Source of the DNA: Rubrivirga sp. SAORIC476
GTDB lineage: Bacteria; Bacteroidota; Rhodothermia; Rhodothermales; Rubricoccaceae
Length of the DNA stretch: 64,000 nucleotides
Assembly: GCF_002283555.1 (NCBI RefSeq)
Contig: NZ_MVOI01000003.1
Span: 783,070-847,069 of the forward strand
Direction: 5' to 3'
The notes below the pieces were generated by a model that saw nothing but the letters and a program-made list of their open reading frames with translations, was not told where the DNA came from and did no database searches. Below, one piece after another: positions 24,452 through 31,764 of this stretch (positions within the stretch are counted from its first letter, which is position 1; each line of letters opens with the position of its first letter). The position numbers and the translations under genes are program-made.

Positions 24452-26767
24452 ATGCGTTTCGCCTGCCTCCTGGTCGCCCTCACGGCGCCGCTCGTCTCCG
24501 CCCAGACGCTCACCGGCCGCGTCGTCGACGCGGTGACGCAGGCGACGCTGCCCGGCGCGAACGTGGCCGTCCTCGGTGCCGATGACGCCCTCATCGGCGG
24601 CGCGGCAGCCGACCTCGACGGCGCCTTCGCCATCGAGGGGCTCGCGCCCGGGACGTACCGCGTCCGGGCGTCGTTCGTCGGCTACGACACCCGGGTCCTG
24701 GCCGATGTGGTGATCCAGGGGAGCCGGCCCACGTTCGTCCTGTTCGAACTGCGCGAGGCGGCGGCCGGTCTGGAAGACGAGGTGGTGGTGACGGCGGGCT
24801 TCTTCGAGGACGAGCCCGACGCGCCGGTCTCGGTCGCCGTGCTCGGGCCGGAGGAGATCCGCCGGACGCCCGGCGGGCAGAACGACATCTCGCGCTCGCT
24901 CCTCGCGCTGCCGGGCGTGTCGAGCGGCGTCGACAACCGCAACGACCTGCTGGTGCGCGGCGGCGGGCCGAGCGAGAACGCCTACATCGTCGACGGCATC
25001 GAAATCCCGCAGATCAACCACTTCGCGACGCAGGGCGCGGCGGGCGGCGCCCTCGGGCTCTTGAACGTCGACTTCATCCGCGAGGCGACGTTCTACACGG
25101 GCGGCTTCCCGGTCCGCTACGGCGACGCCGCGTCGTCGGTGCTCGTGGTCGAGAACCGGCCCGGCAGCCCGGAGACGCTGGCGGGCGACTTCACCGTGGG
25201 CGCGACCGAGGCGGCGCTGTCGCTCGACGGCGCGTCCGGCCCCGACTTCAACTGGACGTTCTCGGCCCGCCGGAGCTACCTCCAGCTGCTGTTCGAGCTG
25301 ATCGGCCTGCCCATCCGCCCGGCCTACTGGGACTTCCAGAGCCGCGTCGAGTACACGCCCACCGACGCCGACCGACTCGTCTACTTCGGGATCTGGGCCG
25401 TCGACGACTTCGGCATCATCCAGCCGACCGACCCGGACGACTTCGAGGGGCGGGAGATCGCGTCGCGCGTGCTCGACAACGACCAGCGGAGCTACACGCA
25501 GGGCGTCTCGTGGCGGCGCCTCTTCAAGAACGGCTTCGTCACGACGGCCGTCAGCCGGAGCTACCAGGAGTTCTTCTTCGACGACCTGGACGAGGCGGGT
25601 GTCCCGCTGCTCTCCAGCGACGCCGAGGAGGCCGCCTGGCGGCTCCGCTCGGACGCCGACCTGCGCCTCGCGCCCGGCCTGACGCTGGGCGTCGGCGGCG
25701 GGGCCTCGCGCGAGACCGTCGCCTCGGAGTTCTTCCAGCGCGCCACGCCCGCGACGCCCTTCCCCACCGACCTCACGTTCTCGACCGACCTCGGCCTGTG
25801 GAAGGGGTTCGGCTACGGCCAGATCACGGCCCAGGCCCTCGACGGGCGGCTGGCGCTCACCGCCGGCGTCCGCGCCGACGCGACGGACTTCCTGGACGAG
25901 ACGGCGGTCGTGTCGCCCCGTGTCAGCGCGTCGTTCGACCTGACGGACAAGCTGGAGGTGAGCGCGGCCGTCGGCCGGTTCACCCAGTCGCCCGAGCTGG
26001 TGTCGCTGGCGGTGCAGGAGGACGGCGCGTACGTCAACCGGTCGCTGCGCTGGATCGACGTGGGGCAGGTGGTCGGCGGGCTGGCGGTGACGCCGGTGCC
26101 GAGCCTGCGGCTGGCGGCGGAGGGCTACTACAAGGCCTACGGCGACTACCCGGTCTCGGCGAGCGACCCGCGCGTCTCGCTCGCCAACCTGGGCGGCGAC
26201 TTCGGCGTGGTCGGCGCGGAACCGCTGACCTCGGAGGGCGACGGCCGCGCCTACGGCCTGGAGGTGTCGGCCCAGAAACGGCTCACGTCGCGGTTCTACG
26301 GGCTGGGCAGCTACACGCTGGGCTGGAGCGAGTTCACCGGCGCCGACGGCGTCTACAAGCCGAGCGCGTGGGACGTGCGCCACAGCGTCTCGATGTCGGG
26401 CGGCGTGCGGCTCGGCGGCTGGGAGGTCGGGACGCGCGTGACGGCGCAGTCGGGGCGCCCGTTCACGCCGTTTGACCTGGCGGCCTCGGAGGCCGAGTAC
26501 GCCCTGTCGCGGCGCGGCGTCCCGGACTTCGACCGCCTCAACTCGGAGCGGACGCCCGCCTACGCCCGCATCGACCTGCGCGTGGACCGCCGGTTCGCGC
26601 TGGGACGCCGCGTCAACGGCGTCGTCTACCTCGACATCCAGAATGTGCTCGACCGCGAGAACGTGTTCGCGCTCCAGTACACCGAGGACCCGGCCGTGCC
26701 CGACCGCCTGCGCGAGCAGACCAACGTCGGCCGCCTGCCGACTATCGGATTCAGCGTCGAGTTCTGA
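24452..26767 (+). CDS. TonB-dependent outer-membrane receptor
   Basis: A 771-residue protein. The signal peptide ends VSAQ (residue 18). A carboxypeptidase-regulatory-like domain follows (LTGRVVDAVTQATLPGANV, residues about 20-105). The plug domain holds LLVRGGGPSENAYIVDGIEIP, split here only by description, around residue 165, followed by a 22-strand beta-barrel ending in the aromatic GFSVEF, a typical BamA recognition end. It imports a large substrate with TonB energy. The ligand is unknown and no SusD partner is adjacent; the preceding PhoD-like gene hints at a phosphorus compound. Its stop overlaps the tail of the convergent M23 peptidase gene by 17 bp. Confidence 0.9.
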   Translation: MRFACLLVALTAPLVSAQTLTGRVVDAVTQATLPGANVAVLGADDALIGGAAADLDGAFAIEGLAPGTYRVRASFVGYDTRVLADVVIQGSRPTFVLFELREAAAGLEDEVVVTAGFFEDEPDAPVSVAVLGPEEIRRTPGGQNDISRSLLALPGVSSGVDNRNDLLVRGGGPSENAYIVDGIEIPQINHFATQGAAGGALGLLNVDFIREATFYTGGFPVRYGDAASSVLVVENRPGSPETLAGDFTVGATEAALSLDGASGPDFNWTFSARRSYLQLLFELIGLPIRPAYWDFQSRVEYTPTDADRLVYFGIWAVDDFGIIQPTDPDDFEGREIASRVLDNDQRSYTQGVSWRRLFKNGFVTTAVSRSYQEFFFDDLDEAGVPLLSSDAEEAAWRLRSDADLRLAPGLTLGVGGGASRETVASEFFQRATPATPFPTDLTFSTDLGLWKGFGYGQITAQALDGRLALTAGVRADATDFLDETAVVSPRVSASFDLTDKLEVSAAVGRFTQSPELVSLAVQEDGAYVNRSLRWIDVGQVVGGLAVTPVPSLRLAAEGYYKAYGDYPVSASDPRVSLANLGGDFGVVGAEPLTSEGDGRAYGLEVSAQKRLTSRFYGLGSYTLGWSEFTGADGVYKPSAWDVRHSVSMSGGVRLGGWEVGTRVTAQSGRPFTPFDLAASEAEYALSRRGVPDFDRLNSERTPAYARIDLRVDRRFALGRRVNGVVYLDIQNVLDRENVFALQYTEDPAVPDRLREQTNVGRLPTIGFSVEF

Positions 26768-27707
26768 GCTCGCCCGGCTCGGCGCCGAGATCGAGTGGCC
26801 GGGCAGTTCGCGGCGCCGGACGCCGCCCGACGACGAACGGCTCGGGGTCGACGGCCCCGTCGCGGCCGTAGATGCCGAAGTGGAGGTGCGGCGGCGTGGT
26901 CTCCGCGTTGCCCGTGTTGCCGATCTCCCCCAGCGTGTCGCCGACCGCCACGCGCGTCCCGGCCTCGACGAGTTGGCGGTCGAGGTGGGCGTAGTAGAGC
27001 GACCCGAGGTCGGTCTGGAGCCAGACGACGCGCCCGCCGATCGGCGTCTCCTGCACACGCGAGACACGTCCTGCCAGCCCCGCGACCACCGGCGTCCCCC
27101 GCTCGGCGAAGATGTCGATGCCCTCGTGGCGACGCGCGCCCCCGTCGCGGTCGGCCCCCCACCGGCTTCGGATGGCCCCCTGGTCGACGCCCGCGACCGG
27201 AAAGGCGAGCGACGGGTCGGTCCGCACGGCGACGGAGACGGTGCCCTCGGCGAGCAGTTCGGCCCGGACCAAGAGCACGACGGCCTCGTCGCGCTCTGCC
27301 CGCCACTCGATTCGGAGCGTATCGCGTGAGACCTCCCATCCCCCCAGCCGCTCGCGCGTGGAGTCGGCCGCGAACAGGTCCACGAAGGCCCGGGCGGAGT
27401 CGGCGAGCGCGGGCGCGACCTCGATGGCCAGCACCTCGCCCTGCCGCAGGTCGAGTTCCCAGCCAGCGGCCGCGACGGCCCCGGCCTCGGCGGTGAGCGC
27501 CGGACCGGAGGGCAGGTCCAGGGCGACCGGCGCGTCGAGCGCAGTGGCCTCCGCCTCGGCCCAGGCCCGACCGAGGCGGGTCGAGTCGAGCCCGGCCTCG
27601 CGAAGCGACTCGGCGTAGCGCACGGACGGCGCAGGCGCCGGGCCCAGCGGGGTGAGGTCGGGGCCGCAGCCGACGACGGCGAGCAGGAGAGGGAAGAGCA
27701 CGCGCAT
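26751..27707 (-). CDS. M23-family metallopeptidase lipoprotein (LytM-like)
   Basis: A 318-residue protein with lipobox VVGC at residues 11-14. The N-terminal 150 residues are a beta-rich region of unknown type. The C-terminal LytM domain shows HEGIDIFAERGTPVVA, with the first ligands His and Asp, and PHLHFGIYG with the HxH pair. GSLYYAHLD and GEIGNTGN also fit. Family members cleave peptidoglycan cross-links or activate amidases. Because the zinc ligands appear intact, it is probably catalytic. Its 3' end overlaps the TonB receptor gene tail to tail and contains a degenerate copy of the dispersed palindrome (CTCGGCGCCGAG, 26778-26789). Confidence 0.88.
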   Translation of the reverse strand: MRVLFPLLLAVVGCGPDLTPLGPAPAPSVRYAESLREAGLDSTRLGRAWAEAEATALDAPVALDLPSGPALTAEAGAVAAAGWELDLRQGEVLAIEVAPALADSARAFVDLFAADSTRERLGGWEVSRDTLRIEWRAERDEAVVLLVRAELLAEGTVSVAVRTDPSLAFPVAGVDQGAIRSRWGADRDGGARRHEGIDIFAERGTPVVAGLAGRVSRVQETPIGGRVVWLQTDLGSLYYAHLDRQLVEAGTRVAVGDTLGEIGNTGNAETTPPHLHFGIYGRDGAVDPEPFVVGRRPAPRTARPLDLGAEPGELRTRR

Positions 27708-27770
27708 GGCCGCTCGGACCCGGCCGGGTTCACGCGAGATCCGCGAGTGCGACCAATCGGGGCTCCCCCC

Positions 27771-27799
27771 TTGGTGTGCGTCCAGGGACGGACTAGCTT
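27771..27799 (+). promoter_or_regulatory. Candidate promoter of the recombinase-like gene
   Basis: TTGGTG at 27771-27776, a 17-bp spacer, then TAGCTT (27794-27799, continuing as TAGCTTGC) 26 bp before the start codon. This is the best -35/-10-like pair in the window and supports the start at 27826. Confidence 0.55.
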
Positions 27800-27825
27800 G
27801 CGATAGCCGTTATGTAGCTCCCACC

Positions 27826-28755
27826 ATGCCCGACGCGCCCGCCTCTCCCCTCCGCCTGACCGTCGCCGAGCTGGACAAGCGGCTCGCGACGTTCGTGAGC
27901 GACTACCTCAAGGACAAGAGCCCCGAGACGCGCGGCACGTACCGCCGCTCGCTCAACGAGTTCGAGCGCTACCACGCCGTCCGCGCCCAGCGCCCGTCGA
28001 GCCGCTTCCGGTTCGTCGAGGCCGATGTCGAGGCCTACAAGACGTACCTCATGCAGGAGCGCGAGCTGAGCCAGGTCTCGGTGAGCACCTACCTGACGGC
28101 GCTCCGTCGCCTCTGCGACTACCTCGTCGCTCGGGGCGACCTCGACGAGAACCCGGCCCGCGGCGTCAAGGGCAACCGCCGCCCGCAGTCCCACACGCGC
28201 GGCGTCCTCACCGCCGACGACGTGTCGACGCTGTTCGACGCCGTCCCCCGGATGACGCCGATCGGCCGCCGCGACCGCGCGATGGTGGCGCTCATGGTGT
28301 ACGCCGGCCTGAGCGAGGTCGAACTCGTCCGCGCGGACCTCGGCGACGTGGACCGGACGCTGATGGGCACGTTCCTACGCGTCCAGGGCAAGGGGCGCCA
28401 GACCAAGGACGAGTCGGTCCCGCTGGACCCCGAGGCCGTCGATCCGTTGGAGATCTACCTCATGGAGCGCGACGACGCCGACCCGGCCGCGCCGCTCTTC
28501 GTGTCCCACGGCCACCGGAGCACGGGCACGCGCCTGAACACGCGCTCGGTCCGCGGGCGGATCAACACGCACCTGCGGGCGGCGAAGCTCAAGAAGCGCG
28601 GCATCAGCCCCCACAGCCTGACCCACACGGCGGCCCTGATCTGGCTGACCTCGGGGATGCCCGTCGAGGAAGTCCGCCGGCGGATGCGCCACGGGACGCT
28701 GGAGACGACCATGATCTCGTTCAAGAAGCAGGGACTGCTGAAGGCGGGCGAGTAG
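27826..28755 (+). CDS. Tyrosine-recombinase (XerC/D-like) family protein lacking catalytic residues
   Basis: A 309-residue protein with a SAM-like N-terminal DNA-binding domain (residues 15-105) and a phage-integrase catalytic fold (125-305). The fold is clear, but key residues are changed. The first catalytic Arg (GLRxSE in XerC/D) is Ser163 in AGLSEVEL. The HxxR motif is HSLT (263-266), with Thr for Arg. The nucleophile Tyr position reads TTMISF, with Ser298/Phe299. Lys189 and His289 remain. It therefore probably binds DNA without recombining it. The open frame, length and codon use are intact, so it is a maintained protein rather than a decaying pseudogene. The true XerC/D proteins should be elsewhere in the genome. 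Confidence 0.85.
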   Translation: MPDAPASPLRLTVAELDKRLATFVSDYLKDKSPETRGTYRRSLNEFERYHAVRAQRPSSRFRFVEADVEAYKTYLMQERELSQVSVSTYLTALRRLCDYLVARGDLDENPARGVKGNRRPQSHTRGVLTADDVSTLFDAVPRMTPIGRRDRAMVALMVYAGLSEVELVRADLGDVDRTLMGTFLRVQGKGRQTKDESVPLDPEAVDPLEIYLMERDDADPAAPLFVSHGHRSTGTRLNTRSVRGRINTHLRAAKLKKRGISPHSLTHTAALIWLTSGMPVEEVRRRMRHGTLETTMISFKKQGLLKAGE

Positions 28756-28877
28756 GCGTCGGCGGACGCGCAGCCCGAGAGCGTCGGACTGCCCAGCGCG
28801 TTCCTGCCTTCCTGCGTTCTTCCGGTGCCGCTGGCCATCCAGGCTGCACCTTGGGCTGACTCCCGCCTGCTCTCCCC

Positions 28878-29438
28878 ATGACCCCCATCCCCCTCCCCAA
28901 CGCGGACCTGAACGTCGGCGCCCCCCTCAGTGCCCGGTTTGCGGCGCAGGGGGCGTGGACCTACCGCGACGCCGCGCGGCTGGTGTGGGATCTGCCCGTC
29001 GCCCCGACCCGCCACGCGGGGCTGGAGGCGGTGTTGCGCGACCGCTGCGGCACGCCGAGCACGAAGCACGGCCTGCTGGCGGCGCTCGCCGAGGAGAACA
29101 GACTGCCGGTGGATCTGTGGATCGGCCTCTTCCTGATGTCGGACGCGACCACACCGGGCGTCGGCACGGTACTGAAGCGGCACAAGATGACAGCCGTGCC
29201 CGAGGCGCGCGTGGTGCTGGGGGTCGGCGACGAGCGGATCGACCTGACGTGGCCCGGCCACCTGCGGCCCGTGCCAGACTTCCTGGTCGAGGAGCAGATC
29301 CAGCCCCGTCAGGTCGGCTCCGTCGAGGCCGTCTGGCACCGCCGCCAGTCCGACGCGTGGGCCGAGGCGGGCGGCCTCGACGCGGACGCGGTCTGGGCGG
29401 CGCGCGAGGCCGCCATCGCGGCCATCACGCGACGCTGA
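28878..29438 (+). CDS. Hypothetical protein, possibly transglutaminase-like
   Basis: A 186-residue cytoplasmic protein with no signal peptide. A central segment, RDRCGTPSTKHGLLAALAEEN (residues about 49-69), recalls the Cys-containing helix of transglutaminase-like proteins, and a later WPGHLRP could supply a His. The match is weak and no complete triad can be assigned, so I make no functional claim. A CACCTTGG motif 24 bp before the start resembles the recurrent promoter element. It converges on the lipoprotein gene at 29442, with only 3 bp between the stops. Confidence 0.7.
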   Translation: MTPIPLPNADLNVGAPLSARFAAQGAWTYRDAARLVWDLPVAPTRHAGLEAVLRDRCGTPSTKHGLLAALAEENRLPVDLWIGLFLMSDATTPGVGTVLKRHKMTAVPEARVVLGVGDERIDLTWPGHLRPVPDFLVEEQIQPRQVGSVEAVWHRRQSDAWAEAGGLDADAVWAAREAAIAAITRR

Positions 29439-29441
29439 GCG

Positions 29442-29900
29442 CTATCCGGCCGTGACGACGAAGACGGCCTGGATCGGCTCCTCCGCCTCGTCCGCCGCGC
29501 TGCCCGGGTAGGGAAGCAGGTCGGTCGCCTCCACCAGCGCCTCGCCGACGCGGACGACCGCCGTGTCGCCGTCGCGCGCCATGGCCGCGGGAAGGGTCAG
29601 TACGACCGCTTCGCCATCCACCTCGACCTGGATGCGGGCCTCGCCGGCTCGGATGCAGTCGACGCCCTCCGGGCAGCGGCTGTCTTCGGTGACCGCGACG
29701 AATGTGACCGTGTGGCCCTCGATCCGGGCAGCCTCCCCGATTCCGAGGCGGAAGGGGGCATCCATAGCGGGCGTCTGGACGGTCGCCTCGTCCCCCTCTG
29801 TCGCAGCCGTCTGCGCCGTCGCGCAGCCAGCGGCAGTGAGAGGCAGCAGCAGGGCGGCAGCGAGAAGGACGCGGAGGCGGGAGACTGAGAGGAAGGGCAT
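29442..29900 (-). CDS. Hypothetical lipoprotein, paralogue 1 (DSRCP motif)
   Basis: A 152-residue protein with a lipoprotein signal ending LTAAGC. The mature part holds the motif DSRCPEGVDCIRAGEA, two cysteines likely to form a disulfide, within a small beta-sandwich-like domain (VTFVAV, ARIQVEVDG, AVVRVGEAL). The same motif recurs in the next gene upstream, so the pair is a tandem duplication. Such proteins are common in Bacteroidota, but their function is not known to me. A GTTCTTGC sequence 20 bp before the start resembles the local promoter motif. The start at 29900 begins the signal peptide; a longer frame adds only 11 residues. Confidence 0.78.
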   Translation of the reverse strand: MPFLSVSRLRVLLAAALLLPLTAAGCATAQTAATEGDEATVQTPAMDAPFRLGIGEAARIEGHTVTFVAVTEDSRCPEGVDCIRAGEARIQVEVDGEAVVLTLPAAMARDGDTAVVRVGEALVEATDLLPYPGSAADEAEEPIQAVFVVTAG

Positions 29901-29951
29901 GGGTCCGAGAGAGGTGGGCTGCAAGAACGCCACAGCCCCTCGGAGCGTGCC

Positions 29952-30356
29952 CTACGGCGCCGGGTAGGCGGCGAGCGTGAGCGTCGGCGGCACGCCGGCT
30001 GGCGCGCTGACGCGCGGCTCTGGGGTCAGCGCGACGGCGAACACGATCCGGTCGCCGATACGAACGCCTTCCTCGGAGCGCGTCTCGGGATCGACCACCC
30101 GAAGGTCGCGCGCGACCTCGCCGAGGGCGACCGACACGATCGCCTCGCCTGCCCAGACGCACTCGGCATCCGCGGGGCAGCGAGAGTCGGTGACGACGGA
30201 CGCGAACGTCACGGAGAGGCCGTCGAGGGAGGTCGTGCCGCCGAGCGCGACGGTGGCCTCGCCGGTGCGCGACTCCGCGGCGTACGGCACCGGATCGGCG
30301 GAGTCGCAGGCCGTGAGGCCGAGGGCGAGGAGCAGGGCGAGAGCAGAGATCCGCAT
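29952..30356 (-). CDS. Hypothetical lipoprotein, paralogue 2 (DSRCP motif)
   Basis: A 134-residue protein with a lipoprotein signal ending LGLTAC. It carries DSRCPADAECVWAGEAIV, closely matching the downstream paralogue, in the same beta-rich context (LSVTFASVVT and DRIVFAVALTPEPR). The two genes are 51 bp apart on the same strand, and each has its own promoter-like motif (CATCTTGC on minus, 30385-30392). It probably faces the periplasm or cell surface. No enzyme motif is seen. Confidence 0.78.
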   Translation of the reverse strand: MRISALALLLALGLTACDSADPVPYAAESRTGEATVALGGTTSLDGLSVTFASVVTDSRCPADAECVWAGEAIVSVALGEVARDLRVVDPETRSEEGVRIGDRIVFAVALTPEPRVSAPAGVPPTLTLAAYPAP

Positions 30357-30384
30357 GGGGTCGCGACGGGGAACGTGGAGGGGT

Positions 30385-30392
30385 GCAAGATG
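30385..30392 (-). promoter_or_regulatory. Promoter-like motif CATCTTGC
   Basis: On the minus strand, CATCTTGC lies 28 bp upstream of the lipoprotein start at 30356. It is identical to the motif before the secreted-repeat gene at 39874. Confidence 0.4.
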
Positions 30393-30481
30393 CGGCGATC
30401 CGCCTCGGAATCCACGCCTCGCGACGCAGACGGTCGTTTTTCGCGGCCGACGTGACGCGCGTTGGCGCCCGGCGGTGTGGC

Positions 30482-30501
30482 CCGCCTCGGCGCCGAGGTG
30501 G
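30482..30501. repeat. Dispersed palindrome, copy 4
   Basis: CCGCCTCGGCGCCGAGGTGG starts 16 bp beyond the porQ stop on the minus strand. One G-U wobble replaces a perfect pair. Confidence 0.75.
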
Positions 30502-30517
30502 CCGAGCCGCCTCCTCG

Positions 30518-31504
30518 TTAGAGCTTCGTCCGCACGCCGAACTGGTGGAGGCCGCCGAAGGCGCCCCAGTTGGAGAACGCGTAATCGACCGCGACGCGCC
30601 GCAGCGTGATGCCCGCGCCGATGTTGACGCCCGCCAGGTCGAGGCGTCCGCCCGAGCGCAGGTCGTCGCCGCGGCGGCCGTTGTAGCCCGCGCGGACGGC
30701 GAACGACGGACCGAGTTGGAGTTCGCCACCGAGCGCGAGGTGGTCGAGCGTCCGGGTCACCAGCGACGAGTCGCTGCGGGCGCCCTCGAAGCGGTTCAGG
30801 TCGATGCCCGCGACCGAGAGCGTCAGCGGGACGTAGCGGAGGCGCTTCGAGGCCACCACGCGCACGTCGAGCGGGAGGCGGTCCGCCTCGGTGCCGAACG
30901 ACGACAGCATGGCGCCGACGTGGTGGACGCTCGCGCCGAGCACGACGCCCTGCTCCGGGACGGCCAGCGAGACGCCGAGGTCGCCCGCGAGCGCCTCCGC
31001 CCCGGCGTCGTCGAGAGAAGCGAACAGGCCGTGGAGCGCGAGCCCGACGCGCAGGTCCGGCAGCACCTCGCGTGAGGCCGCCACCGTCACCGCGGCCTCG
31101 CTGGCGCCGAACGTCCCCAGCGTCTCGCCCTCGGTCTCGGCGCCCGTACGCCGCTCGAAGTCGCCGTAGGAGAGGTAGCGGACGCCGCCCGCGAGGCTCA
31201 TCCCGCCCAGCCACGACACGTCACGGGCATACGTCGCCGTGCCCGCGTTCACGTCCAGCAGCAGGTTCGAGTAACTGAGCGCGGCGCGGCGGTCGGCCTC
31301 GGAGGACAGGAAGGCCGGGTTGGCGAACAGCGCCGACGGGTCGTCGCCGACGAAGGCGGCCGGGCCTCCGAGTGCGGCCGTCCGCGCGGAGGCGTCGAGG
31401 CGGACGAGGTCGAAGGCCGTCTGGGTCCGCGACTGGGCGAACGCCGGGGCGGCGGCGAGCACCGCGGCGCTCAGGCCGACGGCGAGGAGACGGAGGGCGC
31501 GCAT
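30518..31504 (-). CDS. porQ: Type IX secretion system outer-membrane protein PorQ
   Basis: A 328-residue predicted outer-membrane beta-barrel of the PorV/PorQ (FadL-like) group. The signal peptide ends APAFAQ. The mature N-terminus, TAFDLVRLDASARTAALGG, with DDPSALFANPAFL following, is diagnostic, as is the closing HQFGVRTKL. PorQ works in T9SS cargo handling at the cell surface. Four secreted proteins in this window end in T9SS-type sorting domains, so the system is in use here. TAGCTTGG on the minus strand (31585-31592) is a possible promoter element about 80 bp upstream. The start at 31504 is set by the signal peptide. It is divergent from the SLC13 transporter. Confidence 0.88.
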   Translation of the reverse strand: MRALRLLAVGLSAAVLAAAPAFAQSRTQTAFDLVRLDASARTAALGGPAAFVGDDPSALFANPAFLSSEADRRAALSYSNLLLDVNAGTATYARDVSWLGGMSLAGGVRYLSYGDFERRTGAETEGETLGTFGASEAAVTVAASREVLPDLRVGLALHGLFASLDDAGAEALAGDLGVSLAVPEQGVVLGASVHHVGAMLSSFGTEADRLPLDVRVVASKRLRYVPLTLSVAGIDLNRFEGARSDSSLVTRTLDHLALGGELQLGPSFAVRAGYNGRRGDDLRSGGRLDLAGVNIGAGITLRRVAVDYAFSNWGAFGGLHQFGVRTKL

Positions 31505-31764
31505 GGGCTGGGCCCGGGGGGGCGTCGTGCGGGCGAAAACGGGACCGTCTCGAAGGGGCGTCGCGGGTGTCGGCGGGTGCGCCCCCAAGCTACGCCGCGC
31601 CGCCCCCGATCGCAGGGCACGCCGCACGCCCCCTCCGCTGCGAGTTGCAGCCTCGGCCTCCGCACGGTGGCCTCACGAAATCGACGAGCGGACACGGCAA
31701 CACCCCGATTCGTGGGTATCTGCCGCCGCTCCCCTCCGCTCCCCGTTACCGGGGCACACGCCGC

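Noticed and set aside
22403-27733. A 1776-codon open frame on minus
   Set aside because: It runs antisense to the acidic hypothetical, the PhoD-like and the TonB receptor genes. Its composition (Arg/Pro/Gly-rich) is the usual by-product of high GC3 coding on the other strand.
27826-28755. Integrase marking an integrated element
   Set aside because: Catalytic residues are missing, no attachment repeats or tRNA flank it, and the neighbours are ordinary chromosomal genes.
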